A stretch of DNA of 64,000 nt from Planctobacterium sp047947135 (GTDB taxonomy: Bacteria > Pseudomonadota > Gammaproteobacteria > Enterobacterales > Alteromonadaceae): positions 3,844,001 through 3,908,000 of the forward strand of contig CP170457.1 of NCBI GenBank assembly GCA_047947135.1, given 5' to 3'. Each line of letters starts with the position of its first letter. Within the stretch, counting starts at the first letter, position 1. Below, in pieces: positions 9,198-20,400 of the stretch. Under the pieces are notes generated by a model, which was not told the DNA's origin, did no database searches, and saw only the letters and a list, made by a program, of their open reading frames with translations. The position numbers and the translations under genes are program-made.

Positions 9198-10338
9198 GTG
9201 AAGTCACCCCATCCTGGCCATGTAGCGGCTGCTGTTTATATTTAAAATACGCAGCACAGGCGCCTTCGGATGACACCATAAGCGCTCCTTTAGGGTCTTC
9301 CGGATGACAGCTGGATTTAAAGTAAGGACACTGATCGGGCTTGCGTTTGCCAATTAACACTTCAGCACAATAAGCTGGTTCATTTTTGCTTGTCTTTTCA
9401 GGTTTCGTTAATAGATCACTGGCATCAAACTGTTTATAAAACGGCTGTAATGAACCCACCGATCTGGGTATCGCCCCCATGCCTCGCCAATGCATAGTGC
9501 TGTCTCGAAACACGGCAGATATAGCCTGTTGTGCCGACAGATTTCCCTGTTCTGTCACCACCCGACCATAGGCATTCTCTATTTCACAGCGCTGTTCCTG
9601 CAATTGCCTTAATAACATTAATAGCGCCTGCAGAAAGTCGATAGGTTCAAATCCGGCAATTACCAATGGCTTACGGAACGCTTGTGCAATGGGTTGATAG
9701 ACTTCACTGCCCAGCACTATACTCACATGCCCCGGCCCAACAAAACCATCGAGATATACTTCTCCTTTTTGCAATAGCGCAGTTAAGGTAGGTAACAACC
9801 GAATGTGGTAACACAAAAATTTTAAATTGGTTATTTTTAGCTGGTGAGCTTGCTGGATGGTAAAGGCAATGCTGGGCATTGTGGTATCAAACCCGATAGC
9901 AAAAAATACGACCTGTTTGTCCGGATGTTGCTGTGCCAACGCAATGCTATCAAATGGTGAATACAGCACCTGAATGTCGGCACCTCTGGCTTTTACTTGC
10001 TGTAACGAACCGTTGCTACCGGGAACCCTCAGGACATCACCAAAACTGGCAAGCAGCGTGTCCGGTCGTTGCGCTAGCTTTACAGCCTGATCAATTGCTT
10101 GAGTTGGTAACACACAAACAGGGCACCCTGGCCCGTGAATAAATTCAATTTGGTCGCACAATAACTGGTTAATGCCACTGTGGAAAATGGCATGGGTATG
10201 GCCACCGCATACTTCCATTATCTGGACTGGCCTGCCTAGACGCGCAGCCACTGCTTCTGCTGTCTTATTGATCTCTGAGACTAACCTGTGAACCATTGCC
10301 GGATCACGGAAGGACTTTGGGTTAAATTCATAAGGCAT
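9190..10338 (-). CDS. hypD: Hydrogenase maturation iron-sulfur protein HypD
   Basis: Scaffold on which the Fe(CN)2CO unit is built, together with HypC. Conserved segments VCGGHTH, GPGCPVCVLP and CYHIRLLP are seen, plus C-terminal cysteines (CPYFKSSCHPEDPKG) that hold the [4Fe-4S] cluster. 382 aa. Overlaps hypC by 11 bp at its start and hypE by 8 bp at its end, within the tightly packed maturation block. Confidence 0.97.
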   Translation of the reverse strand: MPYEFNPKSFRDPAMVHRLVSEINKTAEAVAARLGRPVQIMEVCGGHTHAIFHSGINQLLCDQIEFIHGPGCPVCVLPTQAIDQAVKLAQRPDTLLASFGDVLRVPGSNGSLQQVKARGADIQVLYSPFDSIALAQQHPDKQVVFFAIGFDTTMPSIAFTIQQAHQLKITNLKFLCYHIRLLPTLTALLQKGEVYLDGFVGPGHVSIVLGSEVYQPIAQAFRKPLVIAGFEPIDFLQALLMLLRQLQEQRCEIENAYGRVVTEQGNLSAQQAISAVFRDSTMHWRGMGAIPRSVGSLQPFYKQFDASDLLTKPEKTSKNEPAYCAEVLIGKRKPDQCPYFKSSCHPEDPKGALMVSSEGACAAYFKYKQQPLHGQDGVTSHA

Positions 10339-10573
10339 TGTCGGCAGCCTTTAACAGGTTTAGGGTATCCAAAGCCTGCTGTTCATCGATGACCGCCATC
10401 GCAAACCCAACATGCAACAGTACCCAACACTCGAGCAACGATTCAGGGGTTTTGTCTTTGATTAACAGCATGGCCAGATTGACCTCACGTCGCACGCCAT
10501 CAGTCTCGGCGATCGCCACACCGAGTACTGGATCTTTAATTTCTATGATCTTTGCCGGCACACCTAAACACAT
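10328..10573 (-). CDS. hypC: Hydrogenase maturation chaperone HypC
   Basis: Small chaperone (81 aa) that carries the iron moiety with HypD and docks on the large subunit. The start at 10573 gives the obligatory N-terminus MCLGVPAKI, whose Cys2 binds iron; an in-frame upstream extension to 10609 lies within hypF and would bury that cysteine. GGAG stands about 10 nt upstream. Overlaps the end of hypF by 10 bp. Confidence 0.96.
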   Translation of the reverse strand: MCLGVPAKIIEIKDPVLGVAIAETDGVRREVNLAMLLIKDKTPESLLECWVLLHVGFAMAVIDEQQALDTLNLLKAADNAL

Positions 10574-12933
10574 TTGGATTGCTCCAGTTTCGTCATGGCA
10601 ATGGCACACTGGCCCAATGCCAGACCCGCATCATTACAAGGCACACTGCTATGGGTATACACTTTGTATCCCTGTAATGCCAATTGCTGCTGCATGCGTT
10701 GATGTATCAGAGTATTTTGAAAAACCCCTCCACTGAGCACAATTTCGTCGCCCTGATACAGTGATTGCTCTCTAACCTGCGCTACTAAGGCAACCCAACT
10801 ATCAACGAAAGTTTGATGAAACCACGCCGCTAATACCTCTTTATCAACGTGTTGTGTTAAGTAAGTCAGCAAATGTGACCATAAAGGTGCCGTATCCAAT
10901 TGTAGTAACCCGCCTTCACTGCGAATATCGAATTGGCAAGTTGATAAGCATTTAGCCTGAGACTGTGCGTCGTTTTGCGATGCCAGGGCTTCAAGGCGCA
11001 TCGCGGCTTCGCCTTCGAAACTCTGTTGCTCTGGCGCAATACCCAGAAGTGCGGCTACAGCATCAAACAGGCGCCCCGCAGAGCTCGTAAGTGGAAAATG
11101 CGCATAACTCTGGTTTAGTACATTGAGCTCTGTCACATCATGTGGCAGTTGTATTTCAGCACTCAAGCGCACCAGCGTCTTGTGATCCAGCTTTCCTGCT
11201 TGAGTCAATTGTGCCAGTAAATTACGCCATGGCTGCCTATTGGCTTGCTCTCCTCCCAACAATGGATAAGGTCGAATACAGGCAAGTCGTTGGTATTGAG
11301 AAAAATCTGCCAGCAGCAACTCCCCTCCCCACAACGTCCCATCATCCCCGTAGCCCAAACCGTCAAGTACGATCCCTAAAACCGGTGAGTCCGGATGAAC
11401 CTGATTTTCAACCAGACATGAGGCAATATGAGCATGGTGATGCTGTACTGTTATGCTCGGAATGTTGTGTTGTTTAGCAAGTTGTCGTCCCAGACGAGAT
11501 GAAAAGTAATCTGGATGCTGGTCCACTATAATGGCTTCGGGCCGACTGCTAAACAGGTGACTAAATTGGTTTATTTCGAACGCAGTCTGAGTAAAACAAT
11601 CCGGCTGTGATAAATCACCATTGTGACCTGACATCATAATTTTGTGACCGATAGTCACTGCAAAACAATTTTTCAGATCTGATCCCATCGCCCAGACGCT
11701 CCCCGGCGATTCCCCGTCTCTTTGAAACTGAATACCCTTAGGTACATACCCACGGGCACGACGCAACAATCGAGGTTTGTCAGCAATTATTTTTACCAAC
11801 GAATCATCACATCGGTGGTGAATTTCTCTATCATGCACCAAATAGCCATCTGCTATATCAGCAAGGCGTTCTGTCGCCTGCAGTTCACTGATGCAAAGCG
11901 GTTCACCACTGTGATTCCCCGAGGTCATTACCAACGGTTGTTTAACAGCGTGTAACAGCAACATATGCAAAGGAGAATAGGCTAATATTACGCCCACATG
12001 ACTGACGTTGGGTGCAATGGCATCTGGCAACGGTAATTTCGCATTAGCTTTTGGCAAAAGAACAATAGGCGCGGCCTCGGCGCTTAATTGTTGGGTTTCC
12101 AGTTCCGACAGCGAGAAATATTCGCTGACCTGATGTATATCCCTCATCATGACCGCCAGGGGTTTAGTCGGGCGGGCTTTGCGTCGGCGGAGCAATGAAA
12201 TGGCTTCTTGATTAATGGCATCACAGCAGAGGTGAAAGCCGCCTATGCCCTTCAAGGCAAGCACTTTTCCCTGGTGGATCCATTTACTAGCAAGAGCAAT
12301 GGGACCTTGCTGTGACTCAACACATGCTCCACTGTTATCAAGCAATTGTAAGTTTGGACCACAGGCCTGACAGGACATCGCTTCGGTATGAAAGCGCCGG
12401 TTCTCACCACTATCAAACTCCTCCTGACAACAGCCACAAAGCGGAAAAGACGCCATACTGGTTCTTTGTCGGTCGTAAGGCATCGTGCGAATTATTGAAT
12501 AGCGTGGCCCACATTCGCTACAGCTGTTAAATGCAAAACTCCGTCTTCTGCTATCTTCTTCAAATAGTTCATCACAGCAGGTCTCACACAATGCTTTATC
12601 CGCTGGAATATCGGTAGCACAATAATCGGAATCACTGCTATCAATAGAAAAATGATCTTTATTGCCTGAACAAATAATGCTGCGTTGCTGAATAGTGTCA
12701 ATTTGCGCCATTCGGGGTAGAGATTGCTGCATTAGACGCACAAATTGCTGAATATCGTTATCTTCCGCGTACAGCTCAATTTCAACGCCTTGCCTGCTAT
12801 TCCAGACTCGACCACAAAGCGACATTGATTGCGCAAGATGTTGGATATAGGGACGAAACCCAACCCCCTGTACCTGTCCTTCAATGGTGAGCCGAGTACC
12901 GGAAACCAGTGCTAAAGACGGCAACATTTGCAT
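10564..12933 (-). CDS. hypF: Carbamoyltransferase HypF
   Basis: Makes the carbamoyl-adenylate used for the cyanide ligands and transfers it to HypE. Domains in order: acylphosphatase (GQVQGVGFRPY, about residues 15-95), zinc-finger repeats with CETCCDE, CSECGPRYS, CGCC and CQACGP (about 105-190), a YrdC-like domain (KGIGGFHL onward), and a Kae1-like C-terminal domain with VQHHHAHIASC and VLSGGVFQN. 789 aa is the usual length. Start ATG at 12933 is preceded by AGGTGG; a GTG at 12942 is also in frame. The start overlaps the small membrane gene by 22 bp. Confidence 0.96.
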   Translation of the reverse strand: MQMLPSLALVSGTRLTIEGQVQGVGFRPYIQHLAQSMSLCGRVWNSRQGVEIELYAEDNDIQQFVRLMQQSLPRMAQIDTIQQRSIICSGNKDHFSIDSSDSDYCATDIPADKALCETCCDELFEEDSRRRSFAFNSCSECGPRYSIIRTMPYDRQRTSMASFPLCGCCQEEFDSGENRRFHTEAMSCQACGPNLQLLDNSGACVESQQGPIALASKWIHQGKVLALKGIGGFHLCCDAINQEAISLLRRRKARPTKPLAVMMRDIHQVSEYFSLSELETQQLSAEAAPIVLLPKANAKLPLPDAIAPNVSHVGVILAYSPLHMLLLHAVKQPLVMTSGNHSGEPLCISELQATERLADIADGYLVHDREIHHRCDDSLVKIIADKPRLLRRARGYVPKGIQFQRDGESPGSVWAMGSDLKNCFAVTIGHKIMMSGHNGDLSQPDCFTQTAFEINQFSHLFSSRPEAIIVDQHPDYFSSRLGRQLAKQHNIPSITVQHHHAHIASCLVENQVHPDSPVLGIVLDGLGYGDDGTLWGGELLLADFSQYQRLACIRPYPLLGGEQANRQPWRNLLAQLTQAGKLDHKTLVRLSAEIQLPHDVTELNVLNQSYAHFPLTSSAGRLFDAVAALLGIAPEQQSFEGEAAMRLEALASQNDAQSQAKCLSTCQFDIRSEGGLLQLDTAPLWSHLLTYLTQHVDKEVLAAWFHQTFVDSWVALVAQVREQSLYQGDEIVLSGGVFQNTLIHQRMQQQLALQGYKVYTHSSVPCNDAGLALGQCAIAMTKLEQSKCV

Positions 12934-13106
12934 TTGAACCACCTGTAGCTAGCCACAATCGTCAGTGGTAAAAGGAAATAAATTAAATGAGCAGGTTGCG
13001 TAAGGTAATGTAGCCATCCAGTTGCGGTTATCAGTAAATGATCACTGTGCGCAACAACTGGACCGGGAAACAACAACATCAGTGCAAAAAACTGGGTTAT
13101 TTTCAC
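12912..13106 (-). CDS. Small HupE-like membrane protein in the hydrogenase operon
   Basis: 64 aa read from a GTG with GGAG 6 nt upstream, inside the tail of the protease gene, and overlapping the start of hypF, so it is very probably translated. It has an N-terminal hydrophobic signal (FFALMLLFPGPVVAHSDH), then GWLHYLTQPAHLIYFLLPL as a second membrane segment, and a basic, cysteine-containing end. The pattern AH-x2-H followed by a G-x-LH-x-LT-x3-HL element resembles the beginning of HupE/UreJ nickel transporters, which are about three times longer. A role in nickel entry or membrane contact is a guess. Confidence 0.7.
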   Translation of the reverse strand: MKITQFFALMLLFPGPVVAHSDHLLITATGWLHYLTQPAHLIYFLLPLTIVASYRWFKCKCCRL

Positions 13107-13109
13107 TTT

Positions 13110-13613
13110 TCACTCCATTGGATAGTCAGCATAGTCAGACTGCCTGACATACTTTGCGACATAATTTTTAACCCGCCGACATAGCTCATCAACAACAGCG
13201 GCGAGCGGCTCATCCAACTGCGTGTTGTAGTATTTCAGACCTTGCGCAGATACGCTCAACAACGCCACTTTGGGTACTTTGCTCAAGTAGATCGGCAGCA
13301 TAGTCAGCAGAGTGCTGATATCCCCACCATGAGCCCCAGCGGTATCGCTTTTCACGGGAAGGTTATTGCGCGCATTTTGATACATAACAATCGTGCCTGG
13401 CGGAGTATGACTTTTGACGAGGTCAATCAGTAACACCCGTCGAGTGCCTTTAAATAGTGGTAATAACGTCATCCCCCCAATGCCGCCATCGAACATTTCC
13501 ACCGTTGGTGGAAAGGGCAGACTTTGCAATCGTTTAAACACAGCATGTCCCACACCGTCATTGCCATGTAAGAGATTACCAATACAGATAATTCGAAGTT
13601 CGAGGTCTGCCAT
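13110..13613 (-). CDS. [NiFe] hydrogenase maturation endopeptidase (HyaD/HycI family)
   Basis: Removes the C-terminal tail of the large subunit after nickel insertion. The motif GNLLHGNDGVG, the downstream DGG and the conserved histidine in AHGGD correspond to the metal-binding residues of this family. About 167 aa from the ATG at 13613; a TTG start five codons earlier is possible and neither has a strong ribosome site. First gene of the operon, 3 bp from the small membrane gene. The substrate is presumably the large subunit at the other end of the operon. Confidence 0.9.
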   Translation of the reverse strand: MADLELRIICIGNLLHGNDGVGHAVFKRLQSLPFPPTVEMFDGGIGGMTLLPLFKGTRRVLLIDLVKSHTPPGTIVMYQNARNNLPVKSDTAGAHGGDISTLLTMLPIYLSKVPKVALLSVSAQGLKYYNTQLDEPLAAVVDELCRRVKNYVAKYVRQSDYADYPME

Positions 13614-14055
13614 GCGTTTATTATCCAATGCGATTAAGGCAAGCCTAGCAAAGACTAACAGGCAGAATTTGACCTGGATCAGAGATTTGTGCGGAAACTA
13701 AGATATGTAAATTGCGATATAAAAAATTACTAAGGGGGGGTTATTTAGAATTAACGTTTAAACCTCTTTGCGTATGGAGGTTCGTGGATTTTTATTAAGA
13801 TTGCTGAATCACCGTATTGAAAATATCAATTTGGTGAGCACCTGTCCTTCAAACCAAACCTGCAATACATTCAAGCTCTCTCGGAGCAAGACAGGGATTC
13901 ATTGGTGTCCACCTTAAGAATAGAATTTGCGATATAACGATCGGTACACACTACAGTATCATGAAGATATATGAGGCACCTCAACCTTAAGCATTGGTAT
14001 CTCTTAGTCTTGTGAAGACGCCTAAAGTAGCAGGCGTCCCTGCTGTGGGTGGGTA
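13614..14055. other. Intergenic region carrying hydrogenase promoter
   Basis: No credible gene. Besides the FNR-like box it holds a perfect 7-bp stem (GACGCCT at 14017-14023, AGGCGTC at 14032-14038) downstream of the TIGR02647-type gene, which may act as a weak terminator on the minus strand. A run of seven G at 13734-13740 is also notable. Confidence 0.6.
13669..13682 (-). promoter_or_regulatory. FNR-like box upstream of hydrogenase operon
   Basis: TTGACCTGGATCAG matches TTGAT-N4-ATCAA at eight of ten positions. It is centred about 62 bp before the protease start codon. At the class II distance a weak -10 candidate, TAGGCT, is seen on the minus strand around 13642-13647. Read on the minus strand its half GGTCAA and spacer resemble the box in front of usp. 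Confidence 0.5.
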
Positions 14056-14292
14056 TTATTTGGCTTTAAGAGCCAGTGCCAGCGTTTGCGCATGCTCCTG
14101 GAGGTCAAGACCAAGATGAGTCAGATACCCCCCATCGGTCTGAGTAACAATACCTTTGTCAAACAAGCGTTGTGCCGCAGACACGATTTCCGGGGCGGCA
14201 TCATGATGAATTTTTAGACCCTGCATCAGGCTCTTATCAGGAAATTTCAGTATCAGTTCAAGCTCGTCTTTCATTTCAGCAGTAAATTGCAT
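14056..14292 (-). CDS. TIGR02647-family small protein
   Basis: 78 aa; matches from memory the gammaproteobacterial family TIGR02647 of unknown function, with IHHDA near position 28, AAQRLFDKGI and TQTDGGYLT-x-LG in the second half. The shape resembles a small winged-helix unit, and relatives have been labelled putative DNA-binding proteins, but no function is proven. Stands alone between the hydrogenase promoter and the amylopullulanase gene. Confidence 0.85.
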   Translation of the reverse strand: MQFTAEMKDELELILKFPDKSLMQGLKIHHDAAPEIVSAAQRLFDKGIVTQTDGGYLTHLGLDLQEHAQTLALALKAK

Positions 14293-14400
14293 TTGTCTTG
14301 CTCACGTTAACATTTCACAAAATTGTAAAGCTAGTGTAATGCAAAATTACGTGTCTGTGTCCAAAAATTAGCAAGCATTTTATCGGCAGGAATTTGCTAC

Positions 14401-14432
14401 TTAAAATAAGCCTGGTCCAAATGTGACCAGGC
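14401..14432 (-). terminator. Rho-independent terminator of amylopullulanase gene
   Basis: GCCTGGTC and GACCAGGC (14410-14417, 14425-14432) form a perfect 8-bp stem with a 7-nt loop. On the minus strand the stem is followed by TTATTTTAA, 24 bp after the stop codon. Confidence 0.85.
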
Positions 14433-14455
14433 ATAGAAATTAAAACAAAAAGACG

Positions 14456-17400
14456 CTAGTAACAGCTCTGACTCCAACTCCCTTCATCGAAGCGATAACA
14501 GCCATTTTGTTCTCGATACAAGTCTGAAGTTTGTTCTCCGGTGCCCGTAGCAGCATCATTAAAAATTAAGCTGGTCGCCCGAACCCCATCAGGCATCTCA
14601 AAACGAAACTCGTTGTTACCCAGAGAGGTCATGGCTACACCGGGCCAACTGGTCGCGGGTATCCCTTCGGCATTCCAGTAATGAATATGAATATCGTCAC
14701 TCCAATGCAGTGGTTTTAGAAAGCTCAATGTCAACCCCGGCAGAACGCAGGTATCCGACCAATAACCACCATCGTATTCATAGCAACCGTCGCTATCGCG
14801 ATAGAGATCCGCAGTCTGCTCTCCATTATTGTTATTAAAAATAATATTGGCAGCCGAAACACCGTTGTTGAACTGAAACGCATACCAGTTATCCCCGATT
14901 TCCGTCATGCTCTCACCCGGCCAGTTCGTCGTTTGATTGCCCGCCGTGGTATTCCAAAAATAGATGCGCACCTCACTCCAATGTACCGGCTTTTTAAAAT
15001 ACACGGTGGTACCCGGTTGATTCTCACTGGCCACCTGCGGATTACAGGGATAATCACCCTGTGGGCCTGATTGAGGCTTAACCAGCACAACAGCAGTATG
15101 GGCCGGCACAATGTAACTATCGCCAGAGATCACTGTTGCTTTTGCAACGTCATCTATTCCCTGCGACAACACAGGATGCAATTGACTACCCTCGGTGTGT
15201 GGCACATTAATCGTGACACTTTGGTCATCAGCATTAAACAGCACCAGCACACCGTCATAGTTGCTATCCAAATCAGTGCCAGCACAAATACCATCACTGA
15301 TGCTCATAGCGATGACACCCGGCGTTTGCCCCGGTCCGGTATTATGAAAACCCACTCGCTGAATAACGTCATCAGCACTATCCAATCTGAACAAGGGTGA
15401 TGAATAACGGATCGCCAGTTGTTCCCTAAACAAAGTCTTTGCCTGCTGGATCTGTGCAGGCGTTACCTGAATATTGCCGTTATTGATAAGGTCAGCCATG
15501 GTGGTCCAGCGACTTTGATTATCCTGAGCAGGAGGCAATCCGGCTCCCCACTGGTTGCTTTGGGCTGAAAAGTCCAGCTTATTAAACCAATCACCAGAAT
15601 TGTAGGAGTTCCTATCCAAAGACTTACTGCGCAGCAGGTCCGTCCCCATCTGATAAAACGGCACGCCCTGCCCAAAATTGATGATGGCGTTACTTAAAAG
15701 ATGCACTCTTACCCGATCATCGGCATTCATGCTATCTGGCAATTTCGCCTGAGTATTATCCCACAAGGTTTCGTTATCATGTTTATCCACATAATTCACC
15801 GACTCCTGGGGATCCAACGTATAACCAACGCCAGCATAGTTTGCGCCGGTATTGGGAAAACCGCCATTATCAACAAATGGATACGATTGCAGATTGCCCG
15901 CCAGTCCAATGCGAATGCGGTCTGCCTGATCGTTCAGGGACGATGCACCAGAAGCAACACCAGTTGGATACACTTCATTGCCGTTGGCCCAACCCTGAGC
16001 ACGACCACTGTCAGTGAAGTTACCCCCTCTAACAGCACTGCGAATGCGATCATTGAACGTACCAATACCTGTGCCCGCCATATTGAACTGGGTCGCCTGC
16101 TCGAAACGCTGTCCACCGGCCACTTCACCAAAGTCCCAACCTTCACCGTAGAGATAAATGTTGGCGCCATCGACACCGTCATTTGCCAGTGTCAGAGATG
16201 CCAATGCGGCCTGAGCTTCCTGCATCGCAGACTTAGGAATATGTCCCATCAAATCGAACCTAAAGGCATCAATTTTGTAGTATTTGGCCCAATGCACCAG
16301 CGTATCCACCATCAAACGTTTCATCATGCGGTGTTCCGTAGCCGTATTATCACAACAGGTACTGTTTTCCACAGCACCAGTAACCGGATTGAGACGCTGA
16401 TAATAGCCTGGCACCAGTTTATCAAGCACCGAATTATCCCAAAGACCGGACGCAGAGGTATGGTTGTAGACCACATCCATCACCACTTTTAAGCCGATTT
16501 CATCCAGTGCTTTCACCATTTCCCGAAATTCACGAACGCGACTAATGCCATCGGCCTGACTGGCATAGCTGCCCTCTGGTGCGTTGAAATGGTGCGGATC
16601 ATATCCCCAGTTGAAGCTATCCAGGTTGACCATTTCTGCCACTATTGCCTGAATGTCAGCACTGGTTGCATCTGTCGATTTAATATCTTCAAGGACGGCT
16701 CTGATACTGTCATTGGCAGCCCCGGCACAACGTGACTGAACTTCTGTCGCAGCGCTTACCCGACATAAATCGGAAAAAAGTGAATCCAGATCAATACGTT
16801 GATTTGCAGCTTCGTTGACTGAAGAAATATCGAACACTGGTAGCAGGTGGAAATGGGTTAAACCTACCTGCTGCAATCCAGACAAATGTGCCATACCATC
16901 TGACATCGTAGCCCCAGCCACGCCGTTATTGGTAAATGCCAGATACTTTCCCCGTTGCTCACTCGGTACCGTGCTATCACTTTGGCTAAAATCACGAACG
17001 TGCCCCTCATAGAGACTGATATCTGCATGTACTGGCAGGGATTTGACTATTGAATCCCAACCTTGTGGTTTTAAGCTGGGGTCACCGGCCAAATCGAGAA
17101 TTTGCGCCAGACGACCATTTTCTGAAACACTGACCGCGTAGGGATCGCTAACCCGCAGGGTTTCAATCTGATTACTGACTGGGTGATAGACGCGGATTTC
17201 AAACTGATAATACTGTTTATCCCAGCTGGCATCACCGATAAATTGCCAGGCACCATCCACTGTCGCCGTCGCATTGTAACGACTAAGTTCATTGCCTTGT
17301 TCATCTGTCAGTATTAATTGCAAAGACTGTGCGGTCGGTGCCCAAACGGTAATTTCTGGCACACCTGAGGCATAACTCACCCCGGGATGACCAGCAAACT

Positions 17401-20400
17401 GAAACACATCATCCAATACCCGAGGAATCTGCACATAGGTCGCTTCGAGTGGAATATTATTTTCATCCAGTGCCACCACAGCCAGTTGCGATTTAATGAT
17501 GTCTTCAACCTGAGTCAGATCATGTAATTGCCAAGCCGACAGGTGACTCAGATGCGGGTTTTCAGCGGTTAATTCGCCACTCAATGGGCCAAAATTGGTC
17601 AAAGAAATAAAACCGTCGCTTCCGGTAACCATCCCTTGTTCAATTGCAAGGCTGGCGGTGGCTGAATGATATAGCCGAATCTGCGTGGCACGACTATCCT
17701 GAACCTGCCAGGCAATCGTATCCTGGCGTAACCAATGTGCTGCCCGATTTGAAATCGCGATATCCTCTGCCTGATCTGGGGTGATACAGGATTTGCGCCA
17801 GTAATCACCAAATTCCCCATAACAACCGCCATCGGCAATTTGCAGGTCTCCGGTCTGACTTCCCTGACCATCATTGAAGATTAAATCTGCATTATCCACA
17901 CCGACGGGGAACGTATAGCTGTACCAACCATCGCCCAGAGATTGCATCGAAACTCCCGGCCATGCCGGTGAGCCATCTGCATTCCAGTAATACACGTTGA
18001 CATTGGTTCCCCAGCCATCGGGTCGGTAAAAATACACTGTCATACCGGGTTGTGGCACAGCACAGGAGTCAGTCCAGCCACCTTCCAAGGTATAACAACC
18101 ATCGCCTTCCCGATATAAATCGCTGGTTTGTGGTTGGCCAGCATTATTAAAAATCAAATTCGCGGCGGTGATACCGGCAGGAAACTGATAGCTGAACCAG
18201 TCTTCACCCAGTGCATTCATGCTATCACCGGGCCAGTCAACAGTGGGGCCTGCGGGTTGTGGCGCCCAATAGTAGGTATTGGCGGTATCCCAGTTAACGG
18301 GCTTTTGGAAATACACGGTAAATCCGGGCGTCGCGCAAGTATCCGTCCACTGGTCAGTTGATAAGTCGTAGCAGCCATCCCCTTCCCGATATAAATCAGC
18401 AGTTTGAAAACCATTACTGCCATCTGTTTTATCGTTGATGACCATATTGGCGGCTTGCACACCATCAGGTAATTGCAAGCTGAACCAATCATCGCCTAAC
18501 GCGTTCATTTCAATGCCAGGCCAAGCTGTCGCGCCACCGTCATACCAGTAGTGCACATTAGGCACATTCCAATTAAGTGGACGCTGAAAATAGACTGTCA
18601 TGCCTGGTTCAACAGCGCTGGTATCGCAGCTGTCCTGCCAACTGCCGCTCACATAACAACCGTCTGCATCGCGATACAGGTTGTCAGTTTGATTGCTGCC
18701 ATCGTTAAAAATCAGATTGGCGCTGGATGTGCCTACATCAAACTGATAGCTAAACCAGCCGTTGCCCTCATCAAGCATGAGCTCCCCGGGCCAGCCAGTA
18801 TCGGGCGTTGGTGACGCCTCCCAGAAATAAACATTCACAGACTGCGACCAGTTGTCGGGCTTTTTAAAATAAACTTTAAGTGCTGGCTCTGGAATATCAC
18901 AGCTATCTGACCAGATAGCATTCTGATAGCAACCATTACCTTCGCGGAAGAGATCCGTTGACTGATTTCCGGCACCATCATTGAAAATCAGGTTGGCTGC
19001 AGTGACACCATCTTCAAATTGAAATTGATACCAGTTACCGGAAATCCGCTCCATCGCCACTCCGGGCCAATCGGTACCCGACTGCGGTGAGGCATTCCAC
19101 CAGTAAATATTGGCACTCTCCCAACTCTCAGGCTTCTCAAAGTAAACGGTCATGCCTTCCGCCAGACCTTTTACCACTTGAACTTCTGTCTGATTCGATT
19201 GCTGACCATAATTGTCAACGGTGGCACGAAAAGTAATGACTGTGCCATCAGGAATAGTGGACAGATCGGTAAATACCCGATAATCACTGTTGTAATCGGT
19301 GCCCAGGGATTGAAACTCGCCGTCCCCAACACGCATGGCAAAGTGGACTCTGTGCAGAGGCATCGGTGCGCTGCTGGCCTCTGTCAGGCTGACGTGTAAC
19401 TCCTGTAACCCAGAGACTAACTGACCGTCCGTTAATGATGTAAAGCCGATATCAGGGACAGTTTCGGGCAATGTCAGCGACTTCTTGCTGCGTAAAATAA
19501 CCACATCAAGTGCAGGTACAGCAACTTCCAATAGCCCATTGGTTGCCCGTATAATCCGAGTCTGACGCTCTGACTCGTCATCGTCCAAATCGCGCTCATC
19601 CTCTTCGGAACCCTCTTCTTCCTCTGAATCATCGTCTTCCTCTGAATCATCTTCATCGTTATTTTCAGGTCTTGGCCAAAGTACCTTGTACTTTCTGGCC
19701 ATCGCCTCCGTCACATAGGTCTTGTCAGTGGTAGAAGTATTAAACAGCACCAGATACTCACGATTACGATTTTCATCATAACGTGACAAGGCTAAAAGGC
19801 CGGGTTCCGACTCTGAATACCGGGTAAACTGCGGGCCATGACGCAGAGCATCATGTTTTTTGTACAGCTTACTCAGTCGTTTGATATGGCGATATACAGG
19901 ATGGTGTTTATCAAAATTTTCATCTGCCGTTGTCGCAGTTGTCCCAATCAGATTGTTATCGTTATAGCTTGCAACCTGCGAGGCTAACATATCTTCCCTT
20001 GCGCCGGCGTCACCACCATCCCCCGTAAAACCCTGCTCGTCACCGTAGTAGTAAACGGGAATACCGCGCGAAAGCATGATCAGACTTTGGGCCAGTTTCG
20101 TTCTTTGTAATGCTTCGCTGTCTGATATACCCGGAAAGCGCTGTTGAATAAAATGTCCAATTCGGCCAACATCGTGATTAGACGCAAAATTCATCAGTTG
20201 CCGTGCGTCAGTATCAGGATGAGTATAATAATCATCCTGGCTAAACACCCAGGCCAACCGATCCGTTCCCTGTGTATCCGCGATAACGTCCTTTACTGCA
20301 TAATAGAGACCAAAATCCAGCACTGAAGGAAACTCTGCCGTTCTGGTGAACTGGGCAAGATTCGCGGGTAAACCATCAAATGCCTCACCAAAAATAAAAA

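Noticed and set aside
11142..11477. 111-codon plus-strand frame opposite hypF
   Set aside because: Antisense shadow of the Kae1-like domain of hypF.
15701..16492. 263-codon plus-strand open frame inside the amylopullulanase gene
   Set aside because: Shadow of the pullulanase catalytic domain on the other strand; composition is that of a mirrored frame.
18041..19153. Apparent tandem DNA repeats in the middle of the amylopullulanase gene
   Set aside because: They are diverged protein modules of about 90 residues, not recent DNA repeats; described under the gene.
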